A DNA stretch of 64,000 bases from Allodiplogaster sudhausi (taxonomy: Eukaryota; Nematoda; Chromadorea; Rhabditida; Diplogasteridae): positions 3,724,501 to 3,788,500 of the forward strand of contig CALZFC010000027.1 of assembly GCA_945643635.1 (NCBI GenBank), read 5' to 3'. The notes beneath the pieces are model-generated. The model ran no database searches. It saw only the letters and a list, made by a program, of their open reading frames with translations, and was not told where the DNA came from. The position numbers and the translations under genes are program-made. Each line of letters opens with the position of its first letter. The first letter of the stretch is position 1. Positions 1 to 15,460 of the stretch are shown here, piece by piece.

Positions 1-240
1 CCCACGTGGGCTTCCGTTGACCGGGGTGAGAACAGTAAAGAACTTCTTACAGTATCCCTCTCCTCCCAATTCACGGCCCAATCAATCGGATTAAGGTGGT
101 TTTCCTGTCACTGTGTACGTGCATGGCGGAGCATTCGTGTGCGGAGGAGCAGAGAGATACGGAGACGAGAGCATCTGCAGACATCTCGTATGTAGCAGCA
201 AGCCTTACGCTCTCTCTCTTAATTCCTCTCCTTCTTTCTA

Positions 241-277
<37 letters not shown>

Positions 278-2497
278 TTCTCTCTCTCTCTTCATTCATC
301 TCCTTCTCTCTCGCTCTCTTATTTCCTCTTCTCTCTCTCTCTCTCTATCCTCTCCTTCAGGTGACCAAAGATGTGGTTGTCGTCACGATCCAGTACCGTC
401 TTGGCTACCTCGGCTTCTACTCCACGGGTGACTCTGTCTGTCCCGGGAACCTTGGTCTCTGGGATCAAACGGCGGCTCTTCAGTGGATTCAGGATAATAT
501 CGCTGCCTTCGGAGGAGATAAAGTTAGAGTGATGATGAAAGTGCACAGTTTTTTTCCGAGTTCCTCCTGAATAAGTTGGCTTCCGCAGGATAACGTCACT
601 GTGATCGGTCACAGCGCCGGCGCTGCTTGCGTTGAGTTTCTGTCGCTTAGCCCGCATTCAAATTGTCAGCTATAATTTCTTCATAGTTGCACAAATCTTG
701 ACTTTGCTCGTGGCTAACAATAAATGTTTTACACTCACTTTCTCTCTATCGCTCTATCTATTTATCTCTCTATTTCTCGCCCTATCTATTGCTCGTTCCT
801 TCAGCATGCTTGGGAATGATTTTGATTGAGGTCTCTTCTCGAAGATGTGCATCTTGGGAGGCTCGGCCTTTGCCCGTTGGGCCCTGGCTCCTGAAACGGT
901 CGACAACTGCAGAAGAATGGCAGAGAAGCTTGGAGTGCATGAAGAAGACTCAGCTAGAGTGAGTTGGAGAAGAAGCTGAAGAGAAATGACAGAGAACAGT
1001 ATGGAAATGTTCAAGCGCATCGATCGTCTTCGTGAAGTGCCTGCAGAAGAATTCTCGGTCGCAATTAACCTCTCCGACAGCAATGGGCACATGGCTCTAG
1101 GTCTGTTGTGCCTCTTTTCAGAGAGAGATGGTTTTGTGGTGTTGAAGGAAAGAGCAAAGGAGAAGTTGAATGTTGACTTGAATGTAGACGTGTCTCCTGT
1201 ACTCGATGGCGACTTCTTGCCCGGGAAGACAGTGGCCGAACTGAGAGAGAAGGCGCCTCTCAAGCCAACCATCATCGGCATCTGCAAGCAGGAAGGAACT
1301 CTATTTGGTAAATTTTACAGTATATTTGATAGCGATACTCGATTTTTTTAACCATATGTTTCCTTTGGTGAATGCATTTTCAATAACTTTTTTAAAAATT
1401 AATTTTCACCCTTTTCTCTTGAGTAACTTTCCTTATTGGCAAAACGTTCGAAATGCTTTTCGATCTATGGAATAATAAAATTGTCTTTGCTACAGCGAGT
1501 GCCGCGCCAGTCCGTCCTGAGGGGATCCAGCATTTGGTAGAGAGAATGATTCCTGTGGAGGGAAGACAGGAGCATCTCCAAGATCTCCTCATTCTATACC
1601 TCAAGGGACCGTCTCCAGATTCTGACAATGGGCAGGATCTCCGGAGAGCTTTCATCGAGGTTTCTCCTTGTTTCTTCTTCTTATCTCTTCTTCTTCTCTT
1701 CTTCTGTTTCTTCTCTCTCTCTCTCTCTCTCTCGCTCTCTCTCTCTCTTTCTCTCCAATCTCTTACTCGTTTTTTCATTCTCTGTAGCTTAAATTTCCTT
1801 AAAAAATTTTTTAAGGCGTTCAGTGACAAGATGTTCAACATTCCCCTGATGCAACACATCTCCGCCTGCCTCGCGCTCTCTCAGAAGCCTCCACTATTTT
1901 CCTTCCAATTCGACATCTACAATGCATCCTCGATTGGGCCTCTCGCGAATCTTCTGGCAATTCAAGGTCAAGGAACTTTCAAGCTCCATCGTTCGCTCAT
2001 TCCTTCCGTAACTTTCTCTCGCTCTCTTTCTATTTCTCTCTACCCTCATCTCTCTCTCTTTCTCTTTCTATTTCTCTCCTATCACTCTGTCTATATTTTA
2101 TATTTATTTTAATTTATAGAAGCGACACACGGAACGGAAATAATGTACCTCCTGGGCAAGAGCATCTTCCACGCCCCTTACTCCTTAACTAATGAAGACA
2201 TTCGAATTGTCGACATCTTCACATCTACCTTCTCGAATTTTGCAAAATCCGGGTAAGACAAAAAAAAGACAAAAACATCATCTTTTCTTTCGATGGTGCC
2301 TCGAAAGTGTGATTTTTTAGGAATCAGTATTTAGGAACCCGAACGGAGAAGGCAACGATGAGACGGAATGGAAGAGCGTGACTGGTGAGCAGCCTGAATT
2401 GCATCTCGTGTTCAACTCGGATGGCACTCGTCGCATGGCGGAGTCTTTCTTTGATGGACGCATTAGGAAATGGATGAGAGCTCTCAAGGAATCTTAA
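1..2497 (+). CDS. Type-B carboxylesterase, copy 1 (5' end outside window)
   Basis: Alpha/beta-hydrolase of the cholinesterase/carboxylesterase family, expected to hydrolyse ester substrates; the family is expanded in nematodes as gut and detoxification esterases. Exons inferred from frame and phase: up to about 25, 96-187, 361-522, 589-664, 831-958, 995-1307, 1496-1659, 1816-1966, 2120-2252, 2335-2497. Visible motifs: oxyanion-hole HGGAF, then YRLGYLGF, the nucleophile elbow GHSAGAA, the acid region ICKQEGTLF and the catalytic-His region ATHGTEI. The C-terminus ends KWMRALKES followed by TAA. It is the tandem paralog of the next gene with nearly the same exon layout. Introns are full of CT microsatellite (about 220-358 and 1711-1756). 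Oddity: exon 5 runs into an in-frame TGA unless a 36-base intron (959-994) is removed. The first exons, including the true start, lie before the window. Confidence 0.88.
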
Positions 2498-7502
<5,005 letters not shown>

Positions 7503-7986
7503 CCAATATTCCGTAAATCACGAAATTCAACGAGGAGTAACTTGTGTCATTCATTCTAAATTTCGACATTTTTAAATATATTCAAATCTGTTTACGATAA
7601 AACCATGAATCTGCAACTTAATTTAAACATTGAATGCTTCATATAACACGCTCCTCATTAGATTTGCACACATTATGTTTAGCACAACTTTAGAACATTA
7701 CTCTTCAAAAAAGTATTTTACTCGTCATTTATAACGAAAGTCACTCTTACACGAAATCATAAAAGAAATAGTGCTTAATTATTGCTTTGTTATCATTTTA
7801 TCAATAATTGTTTTTTTTAAATACAACAACATGTATAAACAAGGCTTCAACATAAGCTGAACTGTACTTTCTTGTGTTTTTTTTTCTTTCTTTAGAAGAA
7901 AGAAGCTTCGATTTTTCTTTCTTGCATCTCTCGCAACATCTCAGCACCAATTTATTATTGGACCGCGTCAGATGGGATGAATCTGC
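7503..7986. other. AT-rich intergenic region between convergent genes
   Basis: The 3' ends of esterase 2 (+) and the next gene (-) face each other here. The sequence is AT-rich and I see no gene or repeat of note. Confidence 0.6.
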
Positions 7987-10900
7987 TTAGATGTCGTCGA
8001 AGCGGTAATTGGCCTCCTTCTTCGTGGGGCGGCTGTAACAAATCAATGAAGCAAAACAATTCTATACTGTGCTAAAAATTGGCTGCCAATTTCTGAGGTT
8101 TGGAGTTAAGTTTTGAAAAAAAAAGTAGAGTGAGCGCCTTCTCTAACGTGAATTGACGCGCGAGAGCGACGGCGGACGAGGCGCGAGGGTCGTCGGCAAA
8201 CTTCTCGACCACCTTTTCGGCCCATTCGGGGAAGCGGCCAAAGTAGACGGAGAGCAGAGGATCCGGCAGGTGGAGGGAGCCATCCGGATGATCGCGAGTG
8301 GTCAAGGAGATTAGTGAGCCGAGCATTCCTGATCACATGTGTCAGGCTACAGCAGTCACCACTACATTGCCTTCTAGCCAGAGTTCTTCTCTTACACTTG
8401 TGTGGATGGATAAACTCCAAATCTCCGGTACTGATCAATATTAAAGAAGCGTAGTAAGTTATACCATACCCCAGCCAAGGAAGACACCCATCAAATCTGC
8501 CCAGTTCGCCTGGTGTGCTCGTATGAGAAGTTGCAAAATATGTTGCACACAACATAACAGCGTCTCTCTGTCGACGTCCGGCTGGAGACCGACACGCGTC
8601 AGAGAACCCAGCAGACGTCGCTCAATAGTTGTTAGCATCACGATTACGGTAATTCATTACAGAAAATACTGACATATACTGTATATGTCAGTATTTTTAT
8701 ATCTTAATTTTATATTTCCGTTAACACCTTGGAAATGAAACGGCAGCCGATGAAACTAGCAAGCTGAGAGGCGATGTCTACGCAGTTCTTAATGAGATCC
8801 ACGCAAGTGCAGTCCTCTTCATGTAGAGGCTTAATTATACGACAATTTAATAAAATCTTTTTTTTTTGGTTTTCCATGATTTGTTTATAACTAGCACATT
8901 TTTTGGCATAATTATTGAGAGAACTTTTGAAGTCTCCGAAAAGCACCGGTGGATTGTCGCGAGATTTCTTGAGACGGATGTCGATGGCCTCTAAGAGCGG
9001 TTCATACCATCACCACGGCAAGTGCGCACGCGACCATCGAAAGCGAAGCCCGACCCTTACAGCAACGGCAGCCTCGCTGCAGGCAAGTTTCTCTCGTTAA
9101 ACGAAGGGAATTATTGCGTATTTAATAGATGATATTAAATTGTTTCATTCTATTTAATGTTTTAATAGAGTGTTTTGGCCGAGTTGGCTGTTTTATGAAG
9201 GCAGCCAAATGGTCCAAAAGGTTGGACATAAAATACCCTTGCCTAACAGATGAGAATATGTACATACATATGTTTTATTCAGGCAAACTTGAAAGCGCGA
9301 ACCTTCGAGTCACAAAAATCTCTCTGCCCTGAGGAAATTAGCAGCATTTTCTACTTTGAATTCGCGAATATTTTATTTTCACACAATTTTCAAACAAAAA
9401 AAAACATTTTGCCGGACTACATCGTGGCCACTCTATTCCTGCAATTGAAATTTTAACATATGTTGCGCTCAACCTACATTGGCCCGATTTTGCTTAACAC
9501 TGAACGAACCTATGCTCACGCGCCCCGTTGTCCGAACCACAAAGTTTCTGTGGAGAGAGAGGCGAGGCAGTAGCACCATTTCTGTGGGTTGCTTACGCCG
9601 TACTTTTTATTTATCGGGCAGCTGATCGTTGTAGGAGTTTTTCCCTTATGATCTTCTTTAAAGATCAAAGATCACTGACCACGCGCGGCAGGTCGACATC
9701 TTTGCGATGCAGTCACACAGCCAGCGCATCATCCGCCTGTCTCCAGTCACTTCCTTGTAGAGTGCACGAACAAAGGTCACCTCAATCAGAGAGAAAGCGA
9801 TTATTTTCAATCTCTCTTTTTTAAGCGAAAAGTGAAAGTAACCAAACAAAATCAAAAATGTAGATGTAAATTACTACGCACTCATTGTCAGCCATATGAT
9901 GACAAAAAGCTCGAGGGATCAGCAGTGTTGTCCGTGCCACAGAGATTGACCCAGAGGAACACTTGAACTACGCTAAAGTGCGTCGTGAGCACGTTGACCT
10001 TGAGAAAGTTGCGCGTCGATTTCCAGATAGTTCTGCTCATCTGCAGTATTCATATCCAGTTTTCTCTCACCATCAGACCTTGTAGTGAACATATATGTAT
10101 GTATGTATCTAATGTTAACTAAAAAAAAACATGCCTTTTCTGCATTCCAAGGGTCGCTTCCATTGAGTGTGCTGTAGAAGGTGAAGTGCATCTTCAACAG
10201 CTGCAGAGCCACCTTGAGTGTGTAGATTCGAATGGTGTCTTGAACATGCTGTGGAATCTGGCGCGCATGACTTGGCCGAGCTCGGGCAGGAGAGACATCT
10301 CAAGAGGGTTTTTATTCTGTGTGTGTGTTTTTTTTGGAATAATTACAGATAAAGGAACAGAAGACTACCATGGTGGCACGGCATTCCGTGCAATGGTTGG
10401 CCTGAATGTAGATGACCACTCTCGCCTCATCGCAACCGCTGGCTTCTTCTCCTTCTTCTCGACATGAAAAGGTGACGAGTGCCTCGCTGAGTTTGATCTG
10501 TTCAACAAACAATATCAGTCAAAGCAGAATATCATGCCTTCAAAATCAAAATCGAATACATTCGAAGTCTACAAATCATTCGAATACATTCGAAGTGCCA
10601 AATCGATATCGTATAATGACAAACGATCTAAATCACTCTAATTTCTCATTTCAGTCTTCACTGCCAGCTCGCAAATGATAAATGTAGGACTGCTCTTTAT
10701 ATATGTCCCTCTTTCTCTCTGTCTTCTCTCTTTCTCTCTGTCTTCTCTCTTTCTCTGTCCCTCTTCCTCTCAACTTACACCGTCGTTGTGAATCCGGTCT
10801 CGAATGCCTCTGTCATTGACACTCTTGCGAAGAATGCCGATGACGGGAAGGCGAACCGACGGGAGATGCACTTCCGAGGCCACTCGCACCATTCCAGTGA

Positions 10901-11487
10901 TCTGGAAAAATTGATATGGTGAGAACGATTTGTCCACACTCTATTTCAAAATTTAAATTTAGAAACCACACTGACTCAACGTATTAACTTACCCAATTTA
11001 TTATACATATTCGTCGGAAATTGTTGCAATATCATTCATAGATTGTATGTAATAATTCTAACCAATCCAAGTAAGCCGAATACTGTCCTTTGTTCTTTGA
11101 CGTATCCGCACATGAAGAGAGTGGCATGCAGTTCGAGTTGAAGCGAGCACACTCTGAGGCGGAGAGTGCCGCTTGCCTTAATGTAAGAAAAGCAATAATG
11201 ACAACTAAATGAGTAGTATATTAATTTGAAGTTATGCAAGCAGATAACATTCAAGTGCATTTCCTGATTCATATTCTTAGATTGACTGTAATAATAATAA
11301 ACTGGCAAGATACTCACGGCGGTCACGGGATCATCAGTCATCAGGTCCTTATGGTTCAGCACGTATGCCGCTGCTCGCTGTTCAAGCCTCTCTTGCAGGC
11401 TTCCTAGCCTAAATCTCTCACCATGCGTTGTACATCCTTCACAACAGAGCTTTGCCTATTTGCCTCGGGATCATCCTTCATTGACAG
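7987..11487 (-). CDS. Unrecognised multi-exon protein, helix-rich
   Basis: A chain of short coding segments on - in a consistent order, each ending near GT/AG sites. Approximate exon positions from 5' to 3': 11480-11316 (DDPEANRQ, LEQRAAAYVLNHKD), 11180-11085 (IKASGTLRLRVCSLQLELHA), 10902-10786 (ITGMVRVASEVHLPSVRLPV), 10505-10375 (LSEALVTFSCREEGEEA), 10290-10131 (TIRIYTLKVALQLLKMHF), 10040-9900 (HFSVVQVFLWVNLCG), 9790-9665 (IEVTFVRALYKEVTGDRRMM), 8980-8890 (IDIRLKKSRDNPPVLFGDF), 8840-8720 (EEDCTCVDLIKNCVDIASQL), 8636-8470 (CVQHILQLLIRAHQANWADL), 8325-8142 (LLSVYFGRFPEWAEKVVEKF), and a last exon near 8032-7987 ending NYRFDDI. The long Leu-rich helices suggest an alpha-helical repeat scaffold. 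I do not recognise the family. Exon limits and the start codon are uncertain and exons may be missing. Confidence 0.5.
8659..8699. repeat. Short perfect hairpin in an intron
   Basis: AAATACTGACATATA is followed by CTG and then TATATGTCAGTATTT, a perfect inverted repeat with a 3-base loop, inside an intron of the - strand gene. Confidence 0.6.
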
Positions 11488-11566
11488 GTGAAATGGAATA
11501 TATTTTATTAAACGCACATCGCAACCGCAACGCCTCAAAATTCAGTTCATTTTATTTTGGTCGATA

Positions 11567-11612
<46 letters not shown>

Positions 11613-11767
11613 CATATTTGACAGACGTCGGCGGTCAATTGGTGAAAATTCACGGAATATGTCCGTAGATTAGTGAAATATCAAATGCTCCTCGAACAAC
11701 AGGGAAAAAGACTTTGTGATCTTTTAATGATCACGTTAACACCCGAAGTTCTGAGCGCATTCTGACA
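11488..11767. promoter_or_regulatory. Shared intergenic region of a divergent gene pair, with (TA)n
   Basis: This segment separates the 5' end of the - strand gene from the ATG of MYG1 copy A, so it should contain both promoters. The only visible element is a (TA)n run at about 11569-11608. No specific promoter motif can be assigned. Confidence 0.35.
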
Positions 11768-14447
11768 ATGATTGGAACCCATAACGGTTACGTATTGTCT
11801 GTTTCATACGCATTATTTAAAGAAAAGTACATTTTTGTACAATTAATCCAATATTTTTTTGTAATTCTCTCGAGAGCCATATTTTTCAGGCAAGTTTCAC
11901 GCGGACGAAGCCCTGGCATGCTTTATGCTGAAACAACTTCCCGACTTTAAGAGTTACCAAGTTGTAAGGTGCGAATGTTGTTCTATTCAAGCACATTTTT
12001 TGCTGACGTTTTCAGAAGTCGTGATCCAAAAGTGCTCGAGAAATGCGATGTCCTTGTCGATGTCGGCGGTCAGAAAAGAATGTCTTAATAATCAATCAGT
12101 TTCTGTGCGGAGCAACACTCTGCTATAAGTGCATGTTCACGTACATGTGTATGTACGTAACTCTTTAATGACAGTTACTGTTAATTGCCTTTTTCAGCCA
12201 CCTTTCCAATTAAGGCATCTTCAATCACGCAACACGCCGTTATGATCACCATCAACCGGGCTTTAAACATACGATGAGTACGCTCATGGGCAAGCCATAT
12301 CATACTCTCTTATCGTCTGCTGGCCTCGTCTTCGCTTTCTACGGCAGACGCATTATTGCACAGCGGCTCGAAATTCATGTCAACTTGCCTTGAATATTTA
12401 CTTATTTACCATCGATTTAGAGTTAAAAATTATTTACATAATTCTTTATAGGAACGAAACGAGAAGGTCACAATGATCTTCTCGGGAGTCTATAAGGGCT
12501 TTATCCAGGAAATCGACCGAGTTGACAACGGCGCATCATTGTTGTCAAGGTGTCTGATCATTAGCTTTAATGATTCTTGTTTAAAGGCATTCATGTTCAA
12601 TTCAAATAATTGTGCGTACAAAGGGAAATACGCAAAATGGCATTGTTTCTCATTCATTTGGCAGATTTGTTAAAAAAAAATAGCTGTAATCAAGTTGGAA
12701 GAACCAAAATCGTCATTTCTTTAGCAGCCCATTTGTCGCTGTCGGTCGTTGCAAACTCGTCAGCGAGCTTAACCCGAATGGCAAGACAGTGCCGGATGCT
12801 GTGTACGATGAGAGGTAGAAAGCATATGACCTCGCTTCTTATATTTGATTCTCTGATTCAGTTGACTTTTCCTTGTTCTATGAACAATGACGTCACTTTC
12901 GGGTTTTATTGTACTTGTTCAGATTTCATCAAGCATCCGCTTTGATTGGTGGTGAATTTCTAAAGTACATTGACCAGCTCGCGGAAGGTTTGCAGATTTC
13001 GCGGCCGTCTTCCGAAAGCAACAGTGAGACCGCGGCGCTGGTAGGAATCTTCTCGTTCATCATGTGGCTCTTTTGTTTCGCTATAGCATACAATGTGAAG
13101 AGAGAGAAAAAAGAAGATGTTTCAAGGGTTTCAGAATTTTATTTTTTTAAACATATTTTTGTCTTATTTTTAAGCCGAGAGAGCGTCTCGGCAGCGACTC
13201 ATCCGAATCTTGCCTGGAACAGAATGAATACATCGCTAAAGTGTGGTGGCCCGCACGAGAAATCGTTGAGAAGGCAGTGGATGAAAGATGCCTCGTAGGT
13301 TTTGTCTTTTTTTTCTCTTCTAATTCTTGAAAATAAGGCGGCCTACATTTCCCTTATTCATGGTTTAGCTATTAATTATTTTTGTTTGGACTCACGAATC
13401 GGGCCAGATAATCGTGCTATCGGATAGCGACGGAGTTCGTGGAATTCCGTGGAAGACGCACTTTTTCTATTATGAAGAAAAGAAGGGTAAGTTTACAATC
13501 TTGTTTAACCAATGCCTTTAGTCTTGCGTGATTTTTTTTTAAAGATATGGTTTTATGTGCGGATAGAGCAGAAGACATTTATTCAATTTTTAGGACTTCG
13601 CAGCTGGAATATTTTATTCGCGGTGAACCATAACGACACCGACCGAATGTGGATCGTTCACTGCATTCCAGAGAGCAGAAGCGAGAAATTCAGTGCAAGG
13701 TATAAGCTGCTCAACTTCGTCTTATTATTCCACCAGGGGTGTGCGGCCCGGGCCTGGCCCGCGGGCGGCCCGAGGCCCGGCCCGGCCCGCTGGTGATTTT
13801 TGAGGCCCGCCGACCCGAATGGTGCAAGGACCGGCTCGGGCCCGGCCTTATCGAACGCGGGCCAGCCCGGGCCCGGCCCGCATCTGAATTTAAAATCCGG
13901 GCCCGGCCCGGGCTTAATTTCTAGCCTTTCACGCCTAATGAAACGTCGGTATCCAAAAATAAAGTCAAATATATGATGGTGCAAACAAAACAAAATCCTG
14001 TTTTTTTTTCGAGTTTTTGACGTGTTTTGATAGATTTTGGCAATGTCTGCAAAAAATTTACGCTTATTTTTGATGAATTATATTTTACCCGCCCTTGTTT
14101 TTGCTCCACCTAAGCATATTTACGGTTGAGAACCTTGGAAAAAGTCCCGGCCCGATAGGCAGCGGGCCGGCCCTGGCCCGGCCCGCCACATATTTTTGGA
14201 AGTAGGGCCCGGGCCGGGCCGGGCCTACGAATGCAAGCCCAGCCCGGGCCCGGCCTGGACGTTACCGGGCCGGCCCGGGCCCGGCCTGAAGAGTGACGGG
14301 CCTGGCCCGGGCCGGCCCGGGCCGGTTTTTGCCCACCCATTCCCCCTAATTTCATTAAAGCTCAATTATAAAGTGAAATATGATCACCTAGCTACCGATA
14401 GATCATGGTTTATATGTATATAAAAATAAATAAGTTAATTTATTTAC

Positions 14448-14500
<53 letters not shown>

Positions 14501-14861
14501 CGAAATGAATTTTTTTAGACGCCACCTGCCAAAGTCGTGGTGGATCTTGAACAATGAGGATCTTTCGCGATACACTGGCATTGATGGCTGCGTCTTCGTT
14601 CACAGGACTGGCTATATCGGCGGCAACAAAACGAAGAACGGCGCTCTTCAGATGGCAATTTGTGCCGTAGAAGGCAGAAGGCGGCAGCAGCATGGGCCAT
14701 CTAATTGCAACTTGGCCGGCACTCTGAACCTTGATAACTCCCAGGATATCTTAGATGGAAGTGTCAATAGTCATTTAGCTAAAAAGAATAATAAGAAATC
14801 CATCAGTCCATCTATGCTTCCAAGTTCTCCCATCTTTTGTCGTTTCGATGTTCTTCGTTAA
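11768..14861 (+). CDS. myg1: MYG1-family DHH-like exonuclease, intact copy A
   Basis: MYG1 (UPF0160) proteins are metal-dependent hydrolases; the human protein is a mitochondrial and nuclear 3'-5' RNA exonuclease. Eleven exons with fully consistent phases: 11768-11786, 11890-11968, 12016-12068, 12215-12378, 12452-12549, 12725-12814, 12923-13040, 13175-13294, 13369-13486, 13594-13699, 14519-14861, giving about 435 aa (family about 350-380). Family signatures are clear: IGTHNG at residues 2-7, FHADEA at 9-14, DVGG near 47-51, the DHH core RYDHHQ at 59-64, LSSAGLV, EIDRVDNG, then WKTHFFYYEE, and the C-terminal LPKSWW, GCVFVHRTGYIGGNKT and GALQMA blocks. The translation starts directly at the IGTHNG motif, so no long targeting peptide is evident. 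Exon 9 appears extended by seven codons because the usual acceptor is missing. The extra length is a Ser/Asn/Lys-rich tail. A GC-rich element sits in the last intron. Two broken paralogs lie downstream. Confidence 0.9.
13739..14338. mobile_element. GC-rich hAT-like non-autonomous element in MYG1 A intron 10
   Basis: About 600 bases whose two outer arms (13739-13925 and 14147-14338) consist of degenerate GGCCCGGGCC-type repeats around an AT-rich core. The left end reads AGGGGTGTGCGGCCCGGGCC and the right end, reversed, GGGTGGGCAAAAACCGGCCC, which resembles hAT transposon termini. Candidate 8-base flanks ATTCCACC and ATTCCCCC differ at one position. No transposase. Base composition is sharply different from the surroundings. 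Confidence 0.6.
14455..14500. repeat. (TA)n microsatellite
   Basis: Uninterrupted AT dinucleotide run immediately upstream of the last MYG1 A exon. Confidence 0.9.
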
Positions 14862-14862
14862 T

Positions 14863-15164
14863 AATCATTAAAGAAAATTTGAGTAGTAGGTTTTTGTGGT
14901 AACTAAGATTGAACAATAAACCACCTATCAATGAGCCCAATCACTATTCATTTTTAACAAGTTCGATTCTAACGTAAAAAGACTTATTGACACGGTTCTA
15001 ATTTCGCTATTTCCGAAGAAATGAGGAGAAGCGAAGGTATTTGGAACAAGGAATTGGGATGGTGAGCACGAAGGAAATGAATGTTGGGGAGGGATAGAGA
15101 AAAAACGACCGAAAGAACGAACAGATAAATAAAATTAAAATATAGCTGAAGGTGTCAGGAAGGG
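14863..15164. repeat. Direct repeat, left copy (3' flank of MYG1 A)
   Basis: A stretch starting right after the MYG1 A stop codon, with landmarks AATTTGAGTAGTAGGTTTTT and GGAACAAGGAATTGGGATGG and ending CTGAAGGTGTCAGGAAGGG, recurs at 16126-16401 in the same orientation with scattered differences and indels. It looks like a duplicated 3' flank. Confidence 0.75.
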
Positions 15165-15460
15165 CCTCAAGACCCTTTCGTCAAGGAGACACCAAGCAGA
15201 TCTCATTCATGTCTTTAAAATCCTCAGTGATAGAACACCAATCACTCCCTCCAGTTTCTTCTCCTTCCCTGCCCATTCCTATACCACTCGCCCCTCTAAA
15301 CGTCGTCATCTCCTAGCTCTCCCGATTTTTAATTCTGAAGTTCATAAAAACTGCTTTGTTGCTTGAACGGTGACCCCCTGGAATGCTTTCCCAAGCGCAA
15401 TTGTTAACTCGGTCAACCCAAGCCAATTTAAATGCCGATTACAGGCATTCCTATAATGGT
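15165..15460 (+). mobile_element. LINE (non-LTR retrotransposon) C-terminal fragment
   Basis: One frame reads like the end of a LINE reverse-transcriptase protein: RRHQADLIHVFKIL, then PITPSSFFSF, then TTRPSKRRHLLALPIFNSE, then TPWNAFPSAIVN and FKCRLQAFL. This order (DLI..FKIL, basic TR..R segment, WN.LP, FK..L) is typical of the 3' end of CR1/Jockey-like elements. An in-frame TGA interrupts it, so it is dead. It sits directly after the left copy of the direct repeat and is absent at the same position of the right copy. Confidence 0.7.

Noticed and set aside
11768..14861. Bacterial origin of the MYG1 gene
   Set aside because: MYG1 is widespread in eukaryotes and the gene has ten introns, so horizontal transfer is not needed.
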